This document shows positions 6,887 through 12,366 of a stretch of DNA of 16,746 nt, one piece after another (within the stretch, counting starts at the first letter, position 1; each line of letters opens with the position of its first letter). The position numbers and the translations under genes are program-made. The stretch comes from Patescibacteria group bacterium (lineage in GTDB: Bacteria > Patescibacteriota > Patescibacteriia > 2-12-FULL-60-25): the NCBI GenBank assembly GCA_018817245.1, contig JAHIUG010000118.1, positions 1 through 16,746 of the forward strand. Reading direction: 5' to 3'. The notes beneath the pieces were generated by a model. The model ran no database searches and had not been told where the DNA came from. It worked only from the letters and a program-made list of their open reading frames with translations.

Positions 6887-7759
6887 ATGCTAAACGGTAA
6901 ACCAACACCACCGCCAGTACCAGGAACAAAGCCCACACCACCGCCAGTACCAGGAGCAAAGCCAACACCGCCACTTGTTCCTACAGAGAAAAAACATCCT
7001 AACTTGGGATTTGTAATCGCGCTGGTAATTTTAGGATTGCTTTTTGTCGTATCCGCAGCTTTTGCGTATTGGACAACAACTCAATCCCAGAAACTTACAA
7101 CTGACTTAGTAGATGTAAGAGCTAATCTAGCTGAAACGCAGGTAAAATTGGAAGCGTCAGAGGCGCTGATCAAAGCTCAAATTCCGTTTTTCTATGATAC
7201 ACACGTAAATTTCCTTCAGACTAGTATTCACATGATCGATCCTGTTTCAGGTAAGGATGAAATAATTTTTGAAGTAGATGATGCTCATTATATAGTTTTT
7301 GCTATTCCGCGAATTAGTTATGACGGACGAATTTTCTTAAGTAGTGTAGGAGAAGGAGATGATCCTGGACTAGCATTATTCGAACTTGATGTTGAATCAA
7401 AACAAATTACAGAATCATCGATTAATAAAAAATTACCATTTACAGGAAAATTTTCAACACTTCTTTCTTCGGACGAAACGCGTTTAGCAGCTGCTTATGA
7501 TAATCCAGGTTATGATGATCGCGCTAAAGAATTATTGGTATGGAATTTGTTAACAGGAGAATTTGAGGTTATAGGTACCATTGCAGAGGTTGAATATTTT
7601 CCAAATATACAGGGTAATGCGTTCGCTGGCGCGGAAGGATATGAACTGGAGTGGAAGGACCTTAACTGTGTTCAAACTGTGATCCATGTAGATATACCGG
7701 ATGCAGAAGACACAACACAAAAGAAATTTAAAGAATATCGAACATTTTGCGAAAAATAA
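6887..7759 (+). CDS. Membrane protein with proline-rich N-terminus and exported C-terminal domain
   Basis: Unrecognised family, 290 residues. The N-terminus carries three 10-residue repeats of the KPTPPPVPG(T/A) type (about 5-33), encoded by 30-bp DNA repeats. A single transmembrane helix (about 43-66) follows, then a short coiled-coil stretch (SQKLTTDLVDVRANLAETQ...). The large C-terminal part has strand-and-turn patterns (DGRIFLSS, ETRLAAAYD, ELLVWNLLTGEFEVIG) that resemble beta-propeller blades. This predicts a cytoplasmic proline-rich tail and an extracytoplasmic domain. It lies 9 bp after the toxin gene, and a terminator follows its stop codon. There is no Shine-Dalgarno. Membership of the toxin-antitoxin transcript is inferred from spacing. 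Confidence 0.75.
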   Translation: MLNGKPTPPPVPGTKPTPPPVPGAKPTPPLVPTEKKHPNLGFVIALVILGLLFVVSAAFAYWTTTQSQKLTTDLVDVRANLAETQVKLEASEALIKAQIPFFYDTHVNFLQTSIHMIDPVSGKDEIIFEVDDAHYIVFAIPRISYDGRIFLSSVGEGDDPGLALFELDVESKQITESSINKKLPFTGKFSTLLSSDETRLAAAYDNPGYDDRAKELLVWNLLTGEFEVIGTIAEVEYFPNIQGNAFAGAEGYELEWKDLNCVQTVIHVDIPDAEDTTQKKFKEYRTFCEK

Positions 7760-7768
7760 TTTCTTAAC

Positions 7769-7801
7769 AAAAAACCGTCGGATTTAATCGGCGGTTTTTT
7801 T
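7769..7801. terminator. Intrinsic terminator, symmetric
   Basis: CCGTCG (7775-7780) pairs with CGGCGG (7789-7794) around an 8-base loop, with an A run before and seven T after. The flanking A and T runs make it usable on both strands. It ends the toxin-antitoxin and proline-rich unit. Confidence 0.85.
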
Positions 7802-7813
7802 GTATTCGTAGAA

Positions 7814-7842
7814 TTGACAGATTAACTGTACTTTGCTATATA
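7814..7842 (+). promoter_or_regulatory. Consensus sigma70-type promoter
   Basis: TTGACA (7814-7819), a 17-bp spacer and TATATA (7837-7842) form the best match to consensus in the window. It drives the zinc-ribbon gene and perhaps the SemiSWEET gene, with a leader of about 39 nt. Confidence 0.8.
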
Positions 7843-7875
7843 AAGTGTTAGTTGTTGAAAAATCGTTCTTAAATC

Positions 7876-7882
7876 AAAGGAG
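7876..7882 (+). promoter_or_regulatory. Strong Shine-Dalgarno site
   Basis: AAAGGAG stands six bases before a GTG codon at 7889. Strong Shine-Dalgarno sites are absent before nearly all other genes here, so this one fixes the GTG start. Confidence 0.85.
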
Positions 7883-7888
7883 ATCAAA

Positions 7889-8071
7889 GTGTACAGAGCT
7901 TTCAGAAAATGTAAGTTATGTGATTATCTTTACCACTTCATTGCATATGTAATGCGTAGGAATTCTTCCATCAGTCGCAAATGTCCCAAGTGTGGCGGAG
8001 AGGTCAAAACTGTTTTCGAGGAAGATATTAAAGTGGGTACGCGCATTCCGGGTCATCGGAACGATGTGTAA
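7889..8071 (+). CDS. Small zinc-ribbon protein
   Basis: This is a 60-residue protein of unknown function with two CxxC knuckles, C8-x2-C11 and C32-x2-C35 (the latter in CPKCGGE), spaced as in a zinc ribbon. Such ribbons bind nucleic acid or partner proteins. The start is GTG with a strong Shine-Dalgarno, unlike most neighbours, and the gene has a consensus promoter. It precedes the SemiSWEET gene by 61 bp; both leaders share the word TCGTTCTTA (7863-7871 and 8102-8110). The second half (VKTVFEEDIKVGTRIPGHRNDV) shows no known motif. The small size leaves some doubt, but the translation signals are strong. Confidence 0.72.
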   Translation: MYRAFRKCKLCDYLYHFIAYVMRRNSSISRKCPKCGGEVKTVFEEDIKVGTRIPGHRNDV

Positions 8072-8120
8072 AATACGCATCTAACTCTGTTGTAATTCGG
8101 TTCGTTCTTACAAAACAGGA

Positions 8121-8126
8121 AAGGAG
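8121..8126 (+). promoter_or_regulatory. Strong Shine-Dalgarno site
   Basis: AAGGAG (within GGAAAGGAG, 8118-8126) stands six bases before the GTG start at 8133, the same geometry as at 7876-7889. Confidence 0.85.
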
Positions 8127-8132
8127 AAACGC

Positions 8133-8402
8133 GTGGAAGATTTTTCAGGTTTTGTGATGATGCTTTTTGCAGTTACCATGGTGTTGGTGGCTATTCCAAG
8201 TCAGATTCGGAAACATTACAAAGAGAAGAGATCTGGTCTCAGCTTTTTGATGCTACTACTTCCATTTGGTACGTATGCGTCACGGCTGTATTACGGGTTT
8301 ACAATAAAGTCATGGTACCTGATTGTGCCTGACGTTATTGGAGCAGCACTTTTCATCGTTCTTTTCGCTCAATACTTTTATTACAGGAAAAAGATTTCCT
8401 GA
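8133..8402 (+). CDS. SemiSWEET / PQ-loop family transporter
   Basis: The 89-residue protein has three predicted membrane helices (about 5-25, 36-55, 61-83), the size and layout of a SemiSWEET. These proteins work as dimers and move sugars down their gradient across the membrane. The PQ-loop-like IPSQIRKHYKEKRSGLS (21-37) and a tyrosine-rich RLYYG at the end of helix 2 match the MtN3/SWEET pattern, although P-S-Q replaces the usual P-Q. GTG start with strong Shine-Dalgarno. A terminator follows directly. The substrate cannot be read from sequence. For a host-dependent, reduced cell, sugar uptake is a plausible role (inference). Confidence 0.82.
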   Translation: MEDFSGFVMMLFAVTMVLVAIPSQIRKHYKEKRSGLSFLMLLLPFGTYASRLYYGFTIKSWYLIVPDVIGAALFIVLFAQYFYYRKKIS

Positions 8403-8406
8403 TATC

Positions 8407-8437
8407 AAGATCATCGAATAATCGGTGGTCTTTTTTT
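8407..8437 (+). terminator. Intrinsic terminator
   Basis: AAGATCATCG (8407-8416) pairs with CGGTGGTCTT (8423-8432) over 10 bp with two G-U pairs and a 6-base loop, followed by a run of T to 8437. It ends the SemiSWEET transcript just before the convergent gene at 8442. Confidence 0.85.
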
Positions 8438-8441
8438 ATCT

Positions 8442-9293
8442 TTAAGATTTTACAGCCCGTTCTTTCATTTCGGTAAATAGTTTTTCAGTATCTTCTTTCA
8501 TCAAGTCGTCAATACGTTTAACTGCATCTAGACTCAAATTATATTCTTTTATTTTTTGTTTATTTCTAAAATATCTTAAATCGGATTTTTCATATTTCCA
8601 TAAGGTTCTGAAGTGCTTGTTCATCAATTTTAAATTATAAACTTTCGCCTGTAGGATATAGAAGATAGTTTTTTCTTTATGCGCCTTCAAGAAACCCTCA
8701 ACCATATTAGTATAGCTATTTAAGTTTTGAACATATGCTATGCGCTGAGGTTCGGGATGCATCTTTTCTGCTAAGATTTGATTGTTTTTTAGTAGTTTCT
8801 CATAGTCGATCCCAAATTGATACATTGCACTGTTTATTAGTCTGGCTGCATGATCAATGATTAAAATTTTGTTATGCAAGTAATAACTTTTAAATTTCAT
8901 TTTTATTATGTCTTTATCGAAATATACATCAGCTAAAGGTGGGTAGTTGGTATACTGTCTCGCATATGCTATTGAATCATTTACTTCTGTTATTTCTTTT
9001 ATTTGCAGTGTAACTCTTTCAATAAATCCTTCGAGTTCGATTATTGAACTCATAAGATGATTTATGGTTTGTGCGAAAGAGATTTCAGCAAATCTTATAG
9101 CTTCTTTCCGCTCTTTCCATCTTTGGTATTTACCCTTTAGCATAAAACCAACAACAGTAAGCGCCACTGCTAAAAAAGGACCAAGGAAAGACCCGATAAG
9201 TGTTTGCCATCTGTATATAAAATCCCCATGGAATGTGATTAATTGAAATAATTCCTGCGGAATTAGAATTGCTTGGATGGTCTCAGTTAACAT
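8442..9293 (-). CDS. Single-span membrane protein of unknown function
   Basis: This 283-residue protein is not assigned to a named family. A transmembrane helix at about 30-52 is preceded by RWQTLIGSFLG, a sequence style common in membrane-anchored hypothetical proteins of accessory regions. The rest is cytoplasmic, mostly helical and rich in charged residues (QRWKERKEAIRFAEISFAQTINHLM), with no visible catalytic motif. It is the only protein gene on the minus strand of the window and is flanked by toxin-antitoxin-type genes. It is more A+T-rich than its neighbours, which suggests transfer. A role in phage or stress defence is possible from context but not shown. The start ATG at 9291-9293 has no Shine-Dalgarno. 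Confidence 0.7.
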   Translation of the reverse strand: MLTETIQAILIPQELFQLITFHGDFIYRWQTLIGSFLGPFLAVALTVVGFMLKGKYQRWKERKEAIRFAEISFAQTINHLMSSIIELEGFIERVTLQIKEITEVNDSIAYARQYTNYPPLADVYFDKDIIKMKFKSYYLHNKILIIDHAARLINSAMYQFGIDYEKLLKNNQILAEKMHPEPQRIAYVQNLNSYTNMVEGFLKAHKEKTIFYILQAKVYNLKLMNKHFRTLWKYEKSDLRYFRNKQKIKEYNLSLDAVKRIDDLMKEDTEKLFTEMKERAVKS

Positions 9294-9315
9294 GCAGCCA
9301 CGTTACCATTTATAA

Positions 9316-9377
9316 ACAAAACATAACAGAAATATGACATTCTAGACCTTAACCCCTCTTATAAGGTAATATCTTAT
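9316..9377. repeat. Direct repeat, copy 1 (before the hicB-like gene)
   Basis: It shares ATAACAGAAAT, CTAGACCTTAACCC and GGTAATATCT in the same order with copy 2 at 9790-9857. Inside it, ACCTTA pairs with TAAGGT to give a small hairpin just before AATATCT. Confidence 0.75.
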
Positions 9378-9426
9378 TAATACAAAGAACATTGAGCAGA
9401 AAGGGCGCTTGTGTTGATTTATATCT

Positions 9427-9663
9427 ATGTTAAGTGAATTTATTGCAAAAAATTTAAAGAAGGCACGCTATAAGATTTTGGATGACAATACATATTTTGG
9501 CGAAATACCAGGACTTGATGGTGTGTGGGCTAATGCAAAGAATCTTGAGGATTGCCGAGCAGAGCTACAGGATGTACTTGAAGGTTGGCAGGTAGTCTTG
9601 CCTGGGTCTGGACCCGAGGGGATTCGAGCCCCTACTTCTGGGTGTCAAAGCCAGCGGGTCTAA
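9427..9663 (+). CDS. HicB-like antitoxin with a replaced C-terminus
   Basis: Residues 1-57 match the HicB antitoxin fold well: ARYKILDDNTYFGEIPGLDGVWANAKNLEDCRAELQDVLEGW is the usual strand-strand-helix core. HicB proteins of this type normally continue after EGW with about 15-20 more residues (an LRL...LPIP-like tail). Here the frame instead runs into the antisense of a tRNA-like gene, so residues 58-78 (LPGSGPEGIRAPTSG...) are not a real HicB tail. No HicA toxin gene is next to it. It is therefore probably a truncated remnant, though the open frame could still yield a short protein. It sits between two copies of a direct repeat, the second of which precedes gatC. Confidence 0.65.
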   Translation: MLSEFIAKNLKKARYKILDDNTYFGEIPGLDGVWANAKNLEDCRAELQDVLEGWQVVLPGSGPEGIRAPTSGCQSQRV

Positions 9664-9682
9664 CCGTTAACCCTACGGGCCC
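9609..9682 (-). tRNA. Divergent tRNA-like gene, possibly tRNA-Gln(UUG)
   Basis: On the minus strand a 74-nt cloverleaf can be drawn: acceptor GGGCCCG/CGGGTCC, D arm GGGT/ACCC, T arm AGGGG/CCCCT with loop CTCGAAT, discriminator A, no encoded CCA. The anticodon arm is irregular: CTGG pairs with CCAG, but the base pair next to the loop is C-C. Strict numbering gives anticodon UGA with C37, which is implausible for a tRNA without a long variable arm. Sliding the loop to CTTTGAC gives UUG (Gln) with A37, which suits the neighbouring gatCA genes. Position 54 is C instead of T. It may be a functional odd tRNA or a decayed one. Confidence 0.6.
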
Positions 9683-9714
9683 AGGACAGACCCAAGCGAA
9701 ACTAAGCATAACAA

Positions 9715-9744
9715 AAATACGGATCTATATAGAGATCCGTATTT
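9715..9744. terminator. Perfect 12-bp inverted repeat, possible terminator
   Basis: AAATACGGATCT (9715-9726) pairs perfectly with AGATCCGTATTT (9733-9744) around a 6-base loop. The T run is short on the plus strand (ATTT) and better on the minus strand (ATTTTTG). It lies between the tRNA-like gene and a fragment copy of it. Confidence 0.5.
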
Positions 9745-9747
9745 AAG

Positions 9748-9784
9748 TGACACCCAGATGTAGCCCGTAGGATGGGCCCGCTAG
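9748..9784 (+). repeat. Permuted fragment copy of the tRNA-like gene
   Basis: TGACACCCAGA (9748-9758) is the exact reverse complement of 9637-9647, and GCCCGTAGG (9763-9771) that of 9672-9680. In the tRNA-like gene the acceptor/D segment comes first and the anticodon segment second; here the order is swapped. The stretch after it (GGGCCCGCT) resembles the D-arm end of the gene with the loop deleted. Confidence 0.55.
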
Positions 9785-9789
9785 TGATT

Positions 9790-9857
9790 AAAAAATAACA
9801 GAAATTGAACTAAATGTCAAGCTAGACCTTAACCCACTTTTTAGGGTAATATCTACT
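9790..9857. repeat. Direct repeat, copy 2 (before gatC)
   Basis: Second copy of the element at 9316-9377, with a 7-bp length difference in the middle. Here ACCC pairs with GGGT in the hairpin instead of ACCTTA with TAAGGT, so the sequence differs but a hairpin is kept at the same place. Confidence 0.75.
9847..9852 (+). promoter_or_regulatory. Possible -10 box for gatC, near-leaderless
   Basis: TAATAT ends nine bases before the gatC ATG, so a transcript would begin within about three bases of the start codon. No clear -35 box is seen. Confidence 0.4.
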
Positions 9858-9861
9858 AGTT

Positions 9862-10164
9862 ATGCCTATTACAGATAAAGACATTATTCATTTAGCTGAT
9901 TTATCGCGATTGCAGCTTACTGATAAGGAAATCAAGCAAACTGAAAAGGAGCTTGGATCGATTTTGGAATGGGTGGAGAGGCTGCAGAAAATTGATACCA
10001 GAAAAGTGGAGATGCAAACAATGCCGGCAAAAGCCAAAGGTTGGCGAGCGGACGAAGTTGTGGAGTGCGACTATGAAGTGCGAGATTTGATATTGGAGAA
10101 TTTTCCGGAAAAGAAAGATGATCTTCTGCAAGTTCCACCGGTATTTGAAAAACCAAAGAAATGA
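9862..10164 (+). CDS. gatC: Glutamyl-tRNA(Gln) amidotransferase subunit C
   Basis: GatC is the small scaffold that wraps GatA and holds it to GatB in the amidotransferase that turns Glu-tRNA(Gln) into Gln-tRNA(Gln). The 100 residues match the family length. Conserved stretches are HLADLSRLQLTDKEI (residues 10-24), the helix ELGSILEWVERLQKIDT (30-46) and the DYEVRDLILENFPEKKDDLLQVPPVFEK tail (70-97), which carries the family's DLLQVPPV motif. gatA follows after a gap filled by a palindromic repeat array; gatB is not in the window. It has no Shine-Dalgarno and a -10-like box very near the ATG. Confidence 0.95.
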   Translation: MPITDKDIIHLADLSRLQLTDKEIKQTEKELGSILEWVERLQKIDTRKVEMQTMPAKAKGWRADEVVECDYEVRDLILENFPEKKDDLLQVPPVFEKPKK

Positions 10165-10172
10165 AACCTGTC

Positions 10173-10320
10173 TGTCATTTCGACTGAAGCGTAGCGGAAT
10201 GGAGAAATCTTCCAGAAAGATCTCTCCGCTTCGGTCGAGATGACAGGTGCAAAAGATCTCTCCGCTTCGGTCGAGATGACAGGTGCAAAAGATCTCTCCG
10301 CTTCGGTCGAGATGACAAAA
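10173..10320. repeat. Palindromic repeat with triplicated right arm (36-bp units)
   Basis: 10173-10245 is a long imperfect hairpin (TGTCATTTCGAC... with ...GTCGAGATGACA) of the CGAAGCGGAGAGATC kind, a widely scattered bacterial intergenic palindrome. Its right arm is then repeated twice more at exactly 36-bp spacing (GATCTCTCCG at 10219, 10255 and 10291). It separates gatC from gatA. Confidence 0.85.
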
Positions 10321-10340
10321 TAGTACACGACAGAATCAAA

Positions 10341-11789
10341 ATGAAACTAAATGAATTAACAATCAAAAAAGCGCGCGAACTTTTGGATAAAGGGGAAGTT
10401 TCGAGTCGCGAAATTACACAAGCGTGCTTGGATCAGATTCGAGCGAAAGATGGCGAGATCCATGCATTTTTGGATGTTTACGAAGATGATGCGCTCAAAG
10501 CTGCTGATAAATCTGATGTTCGAAGGAAAGATGCGCTCCCCGTAAACCCTGCAGCGGGGCACGGGGCAGGCCTCAGTCCTTTAGACGGAATTCCTGTTGC
10601 GCTCAAAGATAATCTAATGTTACAGGGAAAGAGATGCTCTGCCGGATCCAAGATCTTGGAAAACTACACCGCAGCTTATTCGGGTACGGTTGTGCGCAAA
10701 CTTGTCGATCAGGGTGCGGTGATTTTGGGACGTACGAACATGGATGAATTTGCCATGGGATCTTCGACTGAACATTCTGCGTATGGCGTCACAAAAAATC
10801 CTCATGATACAAAGCGAGTTCCGGGTGGCTCATCCGGAGGAAGTGCGGCAGCAGTTGCGGATAATATGTGTTTGGCGGCGCTCGGATCGGATACGGGCGG
10901 GTCAATCAGACAGCCCGCATCTTTGTGCGGTGTTGTCGGACTGAAACCAACGTACGGTCGCGTATCTCGTTACGGACTGATCGCGATGGCTTCATCTTTG
11001 GATCAAATCGGTCCGTTAACTAAAAGCGTGGAAGATGCCGCGCTCGTCTTGTCTTGTATTCAAGGGCAGGATCATAAAGATCAAACCACAGCTGACGTGG
11101 CGGATTTTAAGCCAGCATGGAAGCAAGATTTGAAAGGTGTTCGAATTGGAATGCCGCGGCAAGCTTGGGCAGAAAAGGGGATTGATGGCGGAGTTCGAAG
11201 CCAGGTCCAAGCTGCGATCAAAAAGCTAGAAGAAGCTGGCGCTGAAATTAAGGAGGTTGATCTTCCATACACAGATGAAGCTCTGGCAGTTTATTATCTT
11301 GTTATGCCGTGTGAAGTGTCTGCGAATTTGTCGCGTTTTGATGGCATGCGCTACGGATTGCGAGAAAAGGATTTATCTTTGTTTGAAACTTACGCAAAGA
11401 CGCGCGTGAAAGGTTTGGGTGCAGAAGTGAGGCGCCGAATTTTGCTTGGAACTTACGCGTTGAGCAAAGGTTATTATGACGCATATTACGTGCAAGCTAA
11501 GAAAGTGCAAAAGTTGATTCACACAGGATATGAAGCTGCGTTTCGTGATGTTGATGCGCTTGTAACTCCAACTGCTCCGACCACAGCGTTTAAAATAGGG
11601 GAGAAGACTGATGATCCCCTGGCAATGTATTTGGAAGATGTGTTTACAGTTGGCGCGAACGTTGCCGGGTTGCCGGCGATCTCCATTCCATGCGGTGAGT
11701 CAGATGACTTGCCTGTTGGTTTGCATCTGATTGGAAATTGGTTTAAAGAAGATGAATTATTGGCAATAGCCAAGAGATATGAGCACTAA
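10341..11789 (+). CDS. gatA: Glutamyl-tRNA(Gln) amidotransferase subunit A
   Basis: GatA is the glutaminase subunit that releases ammonia from glutamine or asparagine for tRNA-bound glutamate. The 482 residues match the family length. The amidase-signature triad is visible: K89 (GIPVALKDN), the cis-serine S164 (PGGSSGGSAA) and the nucleophile S188 (GSDTGGSIRQPAS). Further family motifs are VVGLKPTYGRVSRYGLIAMASSLDQIGP and the C-terminal LPVGLHLIGNWFKEDELL. Residues about 66-76 are encoded by a palindromic DNA element (10538-10566) just before the K89 motif. Its stop overlaps the next gene by 11 bp. There is no Shine-Dalgarno; the ATG at 10341 follows the repeat array directly. Confidence 0.97.
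   Translation: MKLNELTIKKARELLDKGEVSSREITQACLDQIRAKDGEIHAFLDVYEDDALKAADKSDVRRKDALPVNPAAGHGAGLSPLDGIPVALKDNLMLQGKRCSAGSKILENYTAAYSGTVVRKLVDQGAVILGRTNMDEFAMGSSTEHSAYGVTKNPHDTKRVPGGSSGGSAAAVADNMCLAALGSDTGGSIRQPASLCGVVGLKPTYGRVSRYGLIAMASSLDQIGPLTKSVEDAALVLSCIQGQDHKDQTTADVADFKPAWKQDLKGVRIGMPRQAWAEKGIDGGVRSQVQAAIKKLEEAGAEIKEVDLPYTDEALAVYYLVMPCEVSANLSRFDGMRYGLREKDLSLFETYAKTRVKGLGAEVRRRILLGTYALSKGYYDAYYVQAKKVQKLIHTGYEAAFRDVDALVTPTAPTTAFKIGEKTDDPLAMYLEDVFTVGANVAGLPAISIPCGESDDLPVGLHLIGNWFKEDELLAIAKRYEH
10538..10566. repeat. Palindromic element inside gatA
   Basis: CCCCGT (10538-10543) and ACGGGG (10561-10566) are perfect inverted arms, with inner CCC/GGG arms around TGCAGC. It lies in frame within gatA and encodes about ten residues (LPVNPAAGHGAG region) where other GatA proteins have a short surface segment. 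Confidence 0.7.
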
Positions 11790-12216
11790 CACTTTGTTGA
11801 TTATTTATTTTATTTTCGCGCTCGCAATTCTCTTCGCAGTTGCTTTTGCTGTTTATAAGATTAAGCGTTTGTTTACGCGACCTGAGATGTATGGCATGAC
11901 GCGTGAGCAGGTGCAGGAGCGTTGGTTGATTATCCGAAAAACAAGTCAGGATGGAGTTATGGGCGCTAAGCTTGCTGTGATGGAGGCGGATAATTTATTA
12001 GATTCAGCATTGAAATCCATGACTATGCCCGGGAGTACTTTGGGTGAGCGGCTTAAGGTTGCATGCTATAAGTATCCGAAACTGCGCAGTGTTTGGTGGG
12101 CGCATAAATTGCGAAATCAGTTGGTGCACGAATCTTCTTTTAATTTAGGAAAGAGGCAGGCTAACAAAGCATTGGATGAATTTGAACGAGCACTTAAGAT
12201 ATTGAATTTACTTTAA
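11779..12216 (+). CDS. Membrane-anchored protein with HEPN-like R-x4-H motif
   Basis: This 145-residue protein has an N-terminal transmembrane helix (about 5-28) and a cytoplasmic helical domain. Residues 111-118 read LRNQLVHE. R112-N-x3-H117 fits the R-N-x3-H form of the HEPN superfamily signature, and it is followed by a long helix (ANKALDEFERALKILNLL), as in HEPN folds. HEPN domains are often RNases, but many are inactive, so activity is only inferred. An earlier charged helix (TREQVQERWLIIRKTSQ) would be the fold's first helix. The gene starts inside the end of gatA (11-bp overlap), which implies co-translation with it. No function is assigned; it may be a widespread candidate-phyla hypothetical protein. 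Confidence 0.72.
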   Translation: MSTNTLLIIYFIFALAILFAVAFAVYKIKRLFTRPEMYGMTREQVQERWLIIRKTSQDGVMGAKLAVMEADNLLDSALKSMTMPGSTLGERLKVACYKYPKLRSVWWAHKLRNQLVHESSFNLGKRQANKALDEFERALKILNLL

Positions 12217-12218
12217 CT

Positions 12219-12359
12219 TGTCATCTTCGGGCTTGAACCGGGGATCCATTGTTGTCATCGCGAGGAGTGAAGCGACGTGGCGATCTTTCTGAAAGATTGC
12301 CGCACTGCCCTCGCAATGACATTTATATATGGATTCCCGATCGGGGTCGGGAATGACAG
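12219..12359. repeat. Nested palindromic repeats (one inserted in another)
   Basis: The outer arms 12219-12249 and 12328-12359 are inverted relatives (TGTCAT...GGATCCA and TGGATTCCCG...AATGACA). Between them, 12253-12321 is a complete second palindrome with arms TGTCATCGCGAGG and CCTCGCAATGACA and an inner hairpin around GATCTTTC. Both look like common GTCATTCCCG- and GTCATTGCGAGG-type intergenic repeats. An ATG at 12277 is open into lgt, but it would translate the repeat. Confidence 0.85.
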
Positions 12360-12366
12360 AATAAAT

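Noticed and set aside
10216..10320. CRISPR-like array with 36-bp spacing
   Set aside because: The 36-bp units are directly adjacent with no unique spacers, and no cas genes are present.
10071..10366. Two minus-strand frames made of ISTEAERSF- or SSRPKRRDL-type repeats
   Set aside because: They are translations of the 36-bp repeat array between gatC and gatA.
12277..12366. Upstream in-frame start extending lgt by 30 residues
   Set aside because: The extension translates a mobile palindromic repeat, and the normal Lgt N-terminus begins at the ATG at 12367.
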